The notes beneath the pieces were generated by a model. That model saw only the letters and a list, made by a program, of their open reading frames with translations. It was not told the origin of the DNA and did no database searches. Below are positions 17,089 through 26,875 of a DNA stretch of 64,000 nt, in pieces. This DNA is from DATAOG01 sp963798075 (GTDB taxonomy: Bacteria > Pseudomonadota > Alphaproteobacteria > Geminicoccales > Geminicoccaceae): the NCBI GenBank assembly GCA_963798075.1, contig CAWCRU010000019.1, positions 124,001 through 188,000 of the forward strand, read 5' to 3'. Both the position numbers and the translations under genes were made by a program. Numbering within the stretch: position 1 is the first letter of the stretch; the number at the start of each line of letters is the position of its first letter.

Positions 17089-17329
17089 ATGGCGAGCATC
17101 ACGATCCGGAACATCGAGGACCCGGTGAAGGCGCGGCTCCGCGTGCGCGCTGCCCTGCACGGGCGCTCCATAGAAGAAGAGGCGCGGCAGATTCTGCGCC
17201 TTCCTCAGCGATGAGGCGGGGCGGGCCAACCTCGCGGATCTGTCGGAGGCTCTGTTCGGCAGCGAGGGGCTGAAGCTCGAGCCGCATCCTCCGGTCCCGA
17301 CGCGCGAGCCGCCGGACTTCGGGCGCTGA
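17089..17329 (+). pseudogene. FitA-like antitoxin, frameshifted
   Basis: The N-terminal frame encodes a ribbon-helix-helix antitoxin (MASITIRNIEDPVKARLRVR, then HGRSIEEEARQILR). It stops early, but the next frame continues the family C-terminus (SDEAGRANLADLSEALFGSE, then REPPDFGR and TGA at 17327-17329). Removing one base in CTGCGCCTTCC near 17199 restores one reading frame. FitA binds DNA and its PIN toxin partner. The toxin start follows directly and overlaps the stop, as is usual for this module, but the toxin is truncated. Confidence 0.72.
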
Positions 17330-17390
17330 TCGTGCTCGACACCAATGTGATCTCGGAGGCCATGCGGCCGGCGCCAAACCCGCGTGTCAT
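17326..17390 (+). pseudogene. FitB-like PIN toxin, N-terminal fragment only
   Basis: The first codons read IVLDTNVISEAMRPAPNPRV, the typical start of a FitB/VapC PIN-domain RNase including the first acidic residue. Similarity ends near 17390. Most of the expected protein is absent, and I do not find its remainder after the IS110 remnant. The truncation point marks the left boundary of inserted or rearranged DNA. Confidence 0.65.
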
Positions 17391-17694
17391 GTACTCGTTG
17401 CACACACCGGCGTGCTTGAACGCAAGACCTGACCCTGACCCTGACTTCTCGGGCGAAAAGGTTCCTCGTATCTCTCGACATGTGCGGTCGGAGCGGGCGA
17501 CTATCGGGACGAGATGGCCTGGTCCCGGCCGCGGCCGGGACCAGGCCGGCGAGCGGGACGCCGGAGGTTCCTGGGTCTCGACAGACCGTGTGTCAGCTCG
17601 GCGCCCGCTCGCTCCGCCATTCAAGCCGAACAGTCGATCGGGCTGCAAGCCCGCATACGAGGATGGTGATGACCAACAGCCTCGGACGATTTAA
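17391..17694. other. Junction DNA between FitB fragment and IS110 transposase
   Basis: No gene is seen. The stretch contains a short tandem run of CCTGA units (about 17430-17446) and, near 17457, the half-motif GAAAAGGTTCCT, which matches one arm plus loop of the hairpin repeats found at 21.0-21.4 kb. It may include the left end of the IS110 element. Confidence 0.4.
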
Positions 17695-18629
17695 GAGTTT
17701 GTGGGTGTCGATGTCAGCGAGGACCGGCTCGACGTCTGCCTGCTGCCCGGCGGCGCGCGGGCCGGGTTCAGCCGGGACCGGCGCGGCATCGCGCGCCTGG
17801 TCGCCTGGCTCGCCAGTCAGCAACGCCTGCTGGTCGTGGTCGAGGCCACCGGCGGCCTGGAGCGGACGCTGACGGCGGCGCTCGAGCTGGCCGGGATCGC
17901 GGTCGCGGTGGTCAACCCGCGCCAGATCCGCGACTTCGCGCGCGGCCGGGCTGCTGGCCAAGACCGACCGGCTCGATGCCTACGCCCTGGCGCTCTACGG
18001 CCAACGGCTGCGGCCGGTGCCGCGCCCGCCGCGCTCGGCGGCCGACCAGGCGCTGGCGGCGCTGGTGCTGCGCCGGCGCCAGCTCGCGCAGGCGATCGAG
18101 GCGGAGCACAACCGGGCGCGGCGCACCGAGGAGCCCGTCGGTCCACGCCTCGATCGCGGCGCACCTGGAGCTGGCTCGAGCAGGCGCGTCGGCGAGCTCG
18201 AGCGGGCGATCGAACAGCGCCTCGAGGCCAGCCCCTTGTGGCGCGAGCGCGCCGCGCTGCTGGCCACCGTGCCCGGCGTCGGCAAGGTCACCGTGGCGAC
18301 CCTTCTGGGTCTGCTACCCGAGCTCGGCCAGCTCGACCGTCGCGCCGATCGCGGCGCTGGTCGGGGTCGCCCCGTTCGCCCGCGACAGCGGCCTGATGAA
18401 GGGCCGGCGCACGATCTGGGGCGGCCGGGCGCCGGTGCGCGCCGTGCTCTACATGGCAGCTCTGGTCGCGGTCCGCCACAATCCCAGGCTCCGCGCCTTC
18501 TACCAGCGCCTGATCGCCGCCGGCAAAGCCAAGAAGCTCGCGCTCACCGCTGCCATGCGCAAGCTCCTGGTCATCCTCAACGCCATCCTCAGGGACCGCC
18601 AACCATGGCGCGCACCACAATCAGCTTGA
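17695..18629 (+). pseudogene. IS110-family transposase, several frameshifts
   Basis: The sequence encodes in pieces an IS110-type DEDD transposase. Frame one gives FVGVDVSEDRLDVCLLPGG to VNPRQIRDFARG. Another frame continues with KTDRLDAYALALYGQRLRPVP, another gives WRERAALLATVPGVGKVTVA, the helix-hairpin-helix of the C-terminal transposase_20 domain, and a last frame gives IAALVGVAPFARDSG, GRRTIWGGRAPVRAVLYMAA and the Ser-containing end. At least three frame changes are needed and the usual initiating Met is missing, so it cannot be active as read. IS110 elements lack terminal inverted repeats, so exact ends cannot be drawn. An inverted copy of its 3' end lies at 20.86-21.04 kb. Confidence 0.85.
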
Positions 18630-18650
18630 CCTGCCAAGACGACGCTGCGT

Positions 18651-18965
18651 AAGGAACTGACCACGCAGTGGACGAGGACCCAGCAGTGCAGCCGGGGATA
18701 AGTTTGGGTAAACTATGAATCCTTCCGCCAATTGGGCGCGATCACTGATGTAGCTGGTCATCGAGATCTCAGGCCTTAGGACCGGCCGAGGATAACACCT
18801 TTCCCGGGTCTGATGCCGAACCATAGGCCGTTCAGACTTCGAGGAATGGTTTCGGATAGCAAAAATATATAAGCAAATGGCCTATGCCGAGCACGCGTTG
18901 AGATAACTACGACTAAGGGTAACGGTCATACGCCGGGGTACATTAGGCCTGGTGAAACCTCGTAA
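18651..18965. other. Lower-GC spacer between IS110 remnant and disrupted gene
   Basis: This stretch is noticeably richer in A/T than the rest of the window, for example the run around 18862-18880. No ORF with protein-like composition was seen. It may contain the missing 5' part or promoter of the gene that the IS1595 element interrupts. Confidence 0.35.
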
Positions 18966-19076
18966 TTCAATATTGACGACAGTGTGGCTCATCCGGCTGC
19001 ACTTGCTCGATACGCTGATGGTCTGCGAGCGGCCGATCCCTTCGTCAGATTTGAGATGTTCTATCGCGTCATGGAA

Positions 19077-19084
19077 TATTTCTT
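19077..19084. repeat. 8-bp target site duplication, left copy (TATTTCTT)
   Basis: Identical to 20131-20138 on the other side of the IS1595-type element. Eight base pairs is the usual duplication length of this IS family. Confidence 0.88.
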
Positions 19085-20130
19085 ACTAGCTATCCATAAG
19101 GATCAGGTTTGGCTTGCTCTGGTGGTCGGTTGAGGTAGTCTGGCCGGGATGACGCGTGGGTTGGAGGACGCGATGCTGCCGAGCGACTTGCCGGACGATC
19201 TGCCGAGCTTTTTGGCCTGTTTCGGGACCGACGAGCAATGCCGGGCCTACCTGTTCCAGGCGCGCTGGCCGGAGGGATTTCGCTGTTCGGCCTGCGGCCA
19301 CGACCGGGCCTGGGCGCACAAGGCGAGGTTGATCGACGAGTGCACGGCCTGCGGCAAGCAGCACTCGCTGCTTGCGGGCACGATCTTCGAGCAGACCAAG
19401 ACCGGGCTGTCGCGTTGGTTTCTCGCGATCTACCTGGTGACCTCGAGCAAAGGCGGGATCTCGGCCATGGAGCTCAAGCGCCAGATGGGCTTTGGGAGTT
19501 ACCAGACCGCCTGGAGTTGGTTGCACAAGATCCGCAAGGCGATGGTCCGGCCGGAGCGTGAGCCGCTGGCGCTGCGGGTCGAGGTCGACGAGACCTATCT
19601 CGGTGGGCCCAGGCCTGGCAAGCCGGGCCGCGGCGCCGCGGGCAAGATCAAGGTCGCGGGCGCGGTCGAGAGCGGTCGCGGCCAGACCCGGGGCCGCCGT
19701 CTGGGGCGCCTGCGCCTGGCCGTGGTGCCAGATGTCTCGGCCAGGAGCCTCGGCGGGTTTCTGACCGCCGCCGTGGCCAGGCCGGCGACGATCGCGACCG
19801 ATGGCTGGTCCGGCTACAAAAGGCCTCGTCGCCGCCGGCTACGCCCATGAGCCGCTCAACCTGGCCGCCAGCTGGGGCGACGCGGCGCTCCGCCTGCCGG
19901 CGATCCACCTGGTGTTCGGCCTCGCCAAGCGCTGGCTGCTCGGCACCCACCACGGCGCGGTCTCGGCCAAGCATCTGCCCGCCTATCTCGACGAGTTCGT
20001 CTTCCGCTTCAACCGCCGCACCGCCAAAAACATGAGCCACCGCTTCGGCCGCTTGATCGAGCATGCCGTCCGCATCCAACCGACCACCTATCGCGCACTC
20101 GTCACCACCTGAAGCTCACGGATAGCTAGT
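19085..20130 (+). mobile_element. IS1595-family insertion sequence, 1046 bp, complete ends
   Basis: The element starts ACTAGCTATCCATAAG and its far end, read as reverse complement, starts ACTAGCTATCCGTGAG. These give terminal inverted repeats with 11 identical leading bases and 14 of 16 overall. It is flanked by TATTTCTT direct repeats. It carries one transposase gene in two frames. The presence of unspoiled duplications and ends points to a fairly recent insertion. Confidence 0.9.
19149..20112 (+). pseudogene. IS1595/ISXO2-like DDE transposase, one frameshift
   Basis: Frame one encodes the family zinc ribbon (CSACGHDRAWAHKA to CTACGKQHSLLAGTIFEQTK), the helix SRWFLAIYLVTSSKGGISAM and the DDE domain with VDETYLGG (first Asp) and IATDGWSGYK (second Asp). 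After the run AAAA at 19818-19821 the second frame continues with KGLVAAGYAHEPLN, LPAIHLVFGLAKRWLLGTHHG and EFVFRFNRRTAKNM, carrying the last catalytic acidic/Asn residue region. Skipping one A joins the two. It could be a sequence error, an inactivating mutation or slippage-dependent expression. Confidence 0.85.
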
Positions 20131-20138
20131 TATTTCTT
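20131..20138. repeat. 8-bp target site duplication, right copy (TATTTCTT)
   Basis: Exact duplicate of 19077-19084, directly after the right inverted repeat. Confidence 0.88.
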
Positions 20139-20439
20139 TCCAAACCCACAGAACAAGGCACCCCCACACCTCCCCAATTGCCCGGATTTCAGCGGTAAGG
20201 AAGAACGCGAGATCCGGGAACAGGTGCGGTCCTGGGACGAGCTGCGTAGGCGGAGCGTACACCCACGCCCCAGGAGAGACCTGCCCCTGCATCGTGATGA
20301 TCTGCGCGCGCTACACGAGGTGCGGAAGCATGAGCCCGGCATGGAGCGTCTGGCGAGGTGGCTCCTTGATAACCCGCCGCCGTAGGCTCGTCTCGATGCG
20401 CATTCCACGCTGCCTTGAATGGCCAACAGGAGGAACGAG

Positions 20440-20841
20440 ATGGCCAAGTTCGGATATCTAGCGTCAGGTGTAGTAGCTGCCATGTTAGCAACTTCTGTCG
20501 CCTCGGCGCAGGAGGTCACCGTGTCTGGCGGCGCGGTCGCAGGTAAAATTCTAAGTGGCTCAGTTGAAGTCGGCCCAAACGCGACGGCCACGATAATCAC
20601 AGTCCCAGAGAATGGTAGGTTCGTCCTAACGCTGATATGTTCCGGCCCGCTAATAAGCGAGCTCCCGTTCTACGGGTCGACATTCGGGTTCATTGCTCAG
20701 ACTCCACCCGGCTCCGGGAGCGGCAGATGCGAATCGTTGCTGCCGGGAGTGGCGCTCAATCCGGGCGAGGACATAACGTGCACTAACACCTTTAGTAGTA
20801 CGACCAACTGTCAAGCGTCGGGCGTCCTGTCGAAGCGTTAG
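20440..20841 (+). CDS. Secreted protein of unknown function (133 aa)
   Basis: It begins with a Sec signal peptide (MAKFGYLASGVVAAMLATSV, cleavage after ASA-QE near residue 24). The mature protein is rich in Ser/Thr/Gly/Pro, with four cysteines (LICSGP, GRCESL, ITCTNT, TNCQAS contexts) that may form two disulfides. The start at ATG 20440 has a strong caggagga Shine-Dalgarno at 20427-20433. The codon use is visibly less GC-biased than that of the surrounding genes, and it lies inside the island bounded by IS fragments, so horizontal origin is likely. No family is recognised. Confidence 0.7.
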   Translation: MAKFGYLASGVVAAMLATSVASAQEVTVSGGAVAGKILSGSVEVGPNATATIITVPENGRFVLTLICSGPLISELPFYGSTFGFIAQTPPGSGSGRCESLLPGVALNPGEDITCTNTFSSTTNCQASGVLSKR

Positions 20842-20859
20842 GGAAAAAAGGGTGTCAGC

Positions 20860-21037
20860 GACTGTCTTGGGAGGTCAAGCTGGTTGTGGTGCGCGCCATG
20901 GCTGGCGGTCCTGAGGATGGCGTTGAGGGTGACCAGCAGCTTGCGCATGGCGGCGATCAGCGCGAGCTTCTTGGCTTTGCCGGCCGCGACCGGGCGCTGG
21001 TAGAAGGCGCGCAGCGCCGGGTTGTGGCGGATGGACA
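20860..21037 (-). pseudogene. IS110 transposase C-terminal fragment
   Basis: On the minus strand this encodes IRHNPALRAFYQRPVAAGKA, then KKLALIAAMRKLLVTLNAIL. It closely matches the C-terminus of the 17.7-18.6 kb transposase (RHNPRLRAFYQRLIAAGKAK). DNA identity continues past the stop into the element tail. Only about the last 60 residues are present. Confidence 0.82.
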
Positions 21038-21051
21038 AAGGTGTCAGGGAC

Positions 21052-21072
21052 AAAAGGTGTGAGGAACCTTTT
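21052..21072. repeat. Hairpin repeat copy 1 (AAAAGGT-N7-ACCTTTT)
   Basis: The inverted repeat AAAAGGT/ACCTTTT has a 7-nt loop (GTGAGGA). The same unit recurs at 21345 and 21403. Confidence 0.7.
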
Positions 21073-21341
21073 CGACGCGTCGCAAAAGCGCATAATCAAC
21101 ATCGGATATATTGTCGGACATTCGGCAGATATCGGATGTAAATCCCGAACGTGAAATTGTCAAGGTTTCCTCGATGCCCAGTCATAGCTGGCGTGACGCA
21201 AGACATACGCTCGCCGACGCGCTGCCTTTCTATTTCGTATGCGGCGAAAGTGTGGCGTCTCGGGGCGTCCCTGTCGCATGATGCATTTGGCATGATTGCT
21301 TTGGGCGCGACCCGCCAAAGCTGAAACAATCGATGGAGGGA

Positions 21342-21445
21342 GGGAAAAGGGTGTCAGGAACCTTTTCGTAAGGCGAGGCCTCAACGAGCGGCCTGTGGAG
21401 GGAAAAGGTGTCAGGAACCTTTTCGTAAGGCGAGGCCTCAACGAG
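21342..21445. repeat. Tandem duplication of a 46-nt unit containing hairpin copies 2 and 3
   Basis: Two copies of the unit from GGGAAAAGG to CTCAACGAG lie at 21342-21388 and 21400-21445, separated by 11 bp. Each contains the AAAAGG(G)TGTCAGGAACCTTTT hairpin (21345-21366 and 21403-21423). The second copy includes the last codons and stop of coaD, so the duplication arose from that gene end. The hairpins end in U- or A-rich arms and could act as terminators in both directions. Confidence 0.75.
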
Positions 21446-21953
21446 CCTCCTGCAAGGCCTGGAGCTTGGCGCGGACGTTGGTGGAGACGAAGCTCGAGAC
21501 GTCGCCGCCGAGGCGGGCGATTTCTTTGACGAAGCGGGAGGAGGTGAACTGGTTGGTCTCCGACGCGGTCAGGAACACGGTCTCGATGCCGGGGGCGAGG
21601 CGGGCGTTGGTCGCCGCCATCTGGAACTCGTACTCGAAGTCCGAGACCGCGCGCAGGCCGCGGATGATCAGGGCGGCGCCCATCCCGCGGGCGAGGTCGA
21701 CCAGCAGGCGCTCGAAGGCCTGGACCTCGAGCTTGCAGCCGTTGACGCGGTCGGCCGCCATCAGGGCCTTGGCCTCGTGCTCGACCAGGCGCACCCGCTC
21801 CTCGAGGGTGAACATCGGCTCCTTGCCGATGTTGACCGCGACCGCGATCACCAGGCGGTCGACGACCTTGGTCGCGCGCCGGATGATGTCGAGATGGCCG
21901 TTGTGGATCGGATCGAAGGTGCCGGGATAGACCCCGGTGCGCAACCCGCTCAT
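21438..21953 (-). CDS. coaD: Phosphopantetheine adenylyltransferase
   Basis: A 171-aa nucleotidyltransferase, normal length. It shows YPGTFDPIHNGHLDIIRRA with the T/HxGH ATP-binding motif, IIRGLRAVSDFEYEFQMA and the C-terminal NQFTSSRFVKEIA motif of the family. It adenylylates 4'-phosphopantetheine in the penultimate step of coenzyme A synthesis. ATG 21953 gives the standard N-terminus; a GTG at 21965 directly abutting the gyrA stop is an alternative. It is the downstream gene of a gyrA-coaD pair. Its last codons lie inside a small tandem duplication. Confidence 0.95.
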   Translation of the reverse strand: MSGLRTGVYPGTFDPIHNGHLDIIRRATKVVDRLVIAVAVNIGKEPMFTLEERVRLVEHEAKALMAADRVNGCKLEVQAFERLLVDLARGMGAALIIRGLRAVSDFEYEFQMAATNARLAPGIETVFLTASETNQFTSSRFVKEIARLGGDVSSFVSTNVRAKLQALQEAR

Positions 21954-21965
21954 GGTTTTCTGCAC

Positions 21966-24845
<2,880 letters not shown>

Positions 24846-25065
24846 AGATCAGGCGATCCAACCAGGGGTTCAAGGCGCGCTCTCGCCTTGGCGGCGATGG
24901 CGCCGCTGATCTAGCAGAAGGACGGCCGGGCGACAAGTTTTGCGCTGCAACAAGGAGGCGGCCGGACCCCGCGGCGCCGGCTGCGCCCGCGACCGGTAGC
25001 GGTTGCAGAGCGCGCCGTCTTCCGCCAGGATGGCAAGGGCTCAGCCACTCCAAAGGTCAGCTAAG

Positions 25066-25470
25066 ATGCGCCCCGCAGAGCTGCTCGGACGTCTCGTGAC
25101 CCTGGTCGCGCTCGGCCTTGCGACGCCGTCGCAGGCCGCGCCCGAGCTGTTGAAGGGCATGCGCTTCATCGACGTGATGAGCGGCAACACGGTCTCCGGC
25201 ACCGCCGCCTCGGGCGCCGAGTACAACATGTACTTCGTGGACGGCGGCGACGTGACCTACGATGATTCCGCGGGCGTGCATGATCACGGCCGCTGGCTGA
25301 TCGACCCCGAGGGCGACGTCTGCATCAGGTGGCACGAGCGCGATCCCGAGCATCAGAGCTGCTACCGGGTGACCGTCGACGGCGACAATCTCACCTGGTC
25401 GGGCAAGGGCGGCAAAGGCGAGGCGATGCTGCGCGGCGGCGTCGGCACCAGCTTCCTGAAGCACCCCTGA
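25066..25470 (+). CDS. Secreted hypothetical protein (134 aa)
   Basis: It has a Sec signal peptide (LLGRLVTLVALGLATPSQAA). The mature part shows GNTVSGTAASGAEYNMYFVD, then a beta-rich pattern with GRWLIDPEGDVCIRW, QSCYRV and DNLTWSGKGG. This resembles small DUF995-like periplasmic proteins with a lipocalin-like appearance and one Cys pair (assignment from memory). The start at ATG 25066 places the signal peptide at the N-terminus; the ATG at 25030 would add 12 residues. It is divergent from gyrA. No function can be given. Confidence 0.65.
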   Translation: MRPAELLGRLVTLVALGLATPSQAAPELLKGMRFIDVMSGNTVSGTAASGAEYNMYFVDGGDVTYDDSAGVHDHGRWLIDPEGDVCIRWHERDPEHQSCYRVTVDGDNLTWSGKGGKGEAMLRGGVGTSFLKHP

Positions 25471-25549
25471 GGGGGAAACGTCGGACCCCGCGCCTCTTGC
25501 ATGAACGCAATGGGTGAACGGTTGACGGCGCCTGGACGGGATCTCCAGG

Positions 25550-25851
25550 TCAGGCCGCGCGCGGGCTGATGGTCAGGAGCTCGGGCGCGATCTCGCGCTT
25601 GCGCTGCATCAGAGTCGAAATCGGCCTGCAGGCCGAGGAAGAAGCCTTCCGAGAGCCCGAAATAGCGGGCGAGGCGGAGATCGGTGTCGGCGCTGACGCC
25701 GCGTCTGCCGTGGACCAGCTCGTTGATCCGACGCGGCGGCACGTGGAGCGCGCGCGCAAAGCGCGTTCTGGCTGAGGCCGATCGGCCGCATGAACTCTTC
25801 CGCCAGGATCTCGCCGGGATGCGGATTCGGCAGCAGGTCCTGGTCAGTCAT
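25550..25851 (-). pseudogene. higA: HigA-type antitoxin 1, two frameshifts
   Basis: In three successive frames the sequence spells a HigA antitoxin: NPHPGEILAEEFMRPIGLSQ, then HVPPRRINELVHGRRGVSAD with LRLARYFGLSEGFFLGLQADFD, then MQRKREIAPELL and PRAA. One extra base near 25758 (CTTTGCG) and one near 25613 (GACTCTG) account for both shifts. The helix-turn-helix would repress its own operon and neutralise HigB. The start overlaps the higB stop (ATGACTGA). The double frameshift suggests either decay or indel errors. Confidence 0.75.
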
Positions 25852-26110
25852 GGTAGTCGACGATCTCGACATCGTAGGCTGCTCCGTCATGCCACCAAAA
25901 ACAGATCCGCCATTGCTGATTGACGCGAACGCTGTGTTGCCCTCGCCGATCGCCCTTCAGCGCTTCCAGCCGATTGCCGGATGGCATCCGCAGATCGTTC
26001 AGCGTTCGTGCCTGGTTCAGCATACGCAGCTTGCGCAGAGCGACCGGTTGGATCTCCAAGGGTAGCCGCCGACCCCGAACATGAGGCACCGGCCGCGGTT
26101 GCGGCCTCAA
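25844..26110 (-). CDS. higB: HigB-type toxin 1 (RelE/ParE fold)
   Basis: The C-terminal two thirds match HigB mRNA interferases: PLEIQPVALRKLRMLNQA, LRMPSGNRLEALKGDRRGQH, SVRVNQQWRICFWW and YDVEIVDYH. The N-terminal 15 residues do not match the family, and no ATG is in frame (TTG at 26110 or GTG further in). The 5' end is therefore probably damaged or starts at an unusual codon. It precedes and overlaps higA, the usual HigBA order. If active it would cleave ribosome-bound mRNA. Confidence 0.68.
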   Translation of the reverse strand: MRPQPRPVPHVRGRRLPLEIQPVALRKLRMLNQARTLNDLRMPSGNRLEALKGDRRGQHSVRVNQQWRICFWWHDGAAYDVEIVDYHD

Positions 26111-26190
26111 GCAGACGCTCCATCACAGGCAACAGAGCTGGGGGTCAGCCGTCCTTTCGCCCGATGCTGCTCTCTCGGGGCGGTTGGAGT

Positions 26191-26484
26191 TTACGCCGCC
26201 GGCGGGTGGTAGGGTTCAACTTTGATCTCGGCCTCGCGTCGTCGCACCTGGGCTAGGTCGTAGCCCGCCTGCAGACGCAGCCAGATCTCGGCCGTGCCGC
26301 CGAAAGCCTTGGCAAGTCGCACCGCCATCTCTGGCGAAATACCGGATTTCCCATTCACGATGTTGGAGAGATTGGCGCGCGTCACGCCAAGAATGCGGGC
26401 CGCTTCGGTCACGCTCAGACCGAGCGGCTCCAGGTACTCGAGCCGGACGTGCCGGCCGGGATGCGGCGGGTTCTTCATCGGCAT
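26191..26484 (-). CDS. higA: HigA-type antitoxin 2
   Basis: An intact 97-aa XRE-family antitoxin. It has NPPHPGRHVRLEYLEPLGLS, the helix-turn-helix VTEAARILGVTRANLSNIVN, GKSGISPEMAVRLAKAFGG and WLRLQAGYDLAQVRR, the standard HigA order. The start is ATG 26484 or ATG 26478, 12 bp after the stop of its higB partner. It represses the operon and binds HigB. Only about 80 bp separate this module from the first HigBA pair downstream. Confidence 0.88.
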   Translation of the reverse strand: MPMKNPPHPGRHVRLEYLEPLGLSVTEAARILGVTRANLSNIVNGKSGISPEMAVRLAKAFGGTAEIWLRLQAGYDLAQVRRREAEIKVEPYHPPAA

Positions 26485-26495
26485 GGACTGCGACC

Positions 26496-26776
26496 TCAAT
26501 GATAGTCGACGAGATCGACGTCGAACGCCTTGCCATCGTCGAAGCGGAAGATGATCCGCCAGTTGGCGGTGACCGTCACCGACCAGAAGCCTTTGAGCTT
26601 CCCGGCCAAACGATGCAGCCGGAGACCGGGGGCGTTCATCTCGCCAATGTGCTCGGCGGCAATCGAGTTCGAGCCAGGATGACTCCAAGCTTCTCAACCT
26701 GCTCCGGCGGCAATCGGCTTCGATCATCGTCCTCGAAGAAACGCCTGAGCCCGCGATGGCGGAAACTGACGATCAA
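26496..26776 (-). pseudogene. higB: HigB-type toxin 2, frameshifted
   Basis: Frame one gives IVSFRHRGLRRFFEDDDRSR and LPPEQVEKLGVILAR; the next frame gives EHIGEMNAPGLRLHRLAGKL, then GFWSVTVTANWRIIFRFDDG and VDLVDYH. Together these make a full HigB. The break is at about 26668 (coding strand GGCTCGAACTCG), where one base appears missing. The start would be a TTG at 26776. If the toxin is really dead, the intact antitoxin beside it is an orphan that could still neutralise related toxins. Confidence 0.72.
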
Positions 26777-26875
26777 GGGGCTGAACTGTATCGTGCCAAT
26801 TGGCGCTTATCAAGCGAGGGCTTCCCGAGATCTCCGGAGCGAGCGTCGTGGGTCTGGTTAAGCCGTGCACCACCC

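Larger units (their letters stand above)
18966..20385 (+). pseudogene. Gene interrupted by IS1595-type element
   Basis: If bases 19085-20138 (the element plus one 8-bp duplicate) are removed, one frame reads across the junction. The left part (18966-19084) gives HPAALARYADGLRAADPF and FEMFYRVMEY. The right part (from 20139) gives FPNPQNKAPPHL, EEREIREQVRSWDELRRRSV, HEVRKHEPGMERLARWLLDN and TAG at 20383-20385. The combined product has about 120 residues with a normal globular composition. The 5' end is uncertain: an in-frame TAA precedes 18966 and the only start nearby is GTG 18984, so an N-terminal part may be lost. The family is not recognised with certainty. Confidence 0.7.
20842..21437. 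other. Repeat-rich intergenic region with IS110 fragment and hairpins
   Basis: About 600 bp without an intact gene. It holds an inverted 3' fragment of the IS110 transposase (20.86-21.04 kb), bounded by two GGTGTCAG direct repeats (20851-20858 and 21040-21047). It also has three copies of a hairpin motif (21052, 21345, 21403) and a tandem duplication that reaches into the end of coaD. The stretch 21073-21340 is less GC-rich and shows nothing recognisable. Confidence 0.6.

Noticed and set aside
17430..17446. CRISPR-like or microsatellite array (CCTGA units)
   Set aside because: About three short units without spacers; no CRISPR repeats or cas genes anywhere in the window.
21296..21529. 77-codon ORF with repeated KGVRNLFVRRGLNE
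   Set aside because: It is only the translation of the duplicated hairpin unit and the antisense of coaD.
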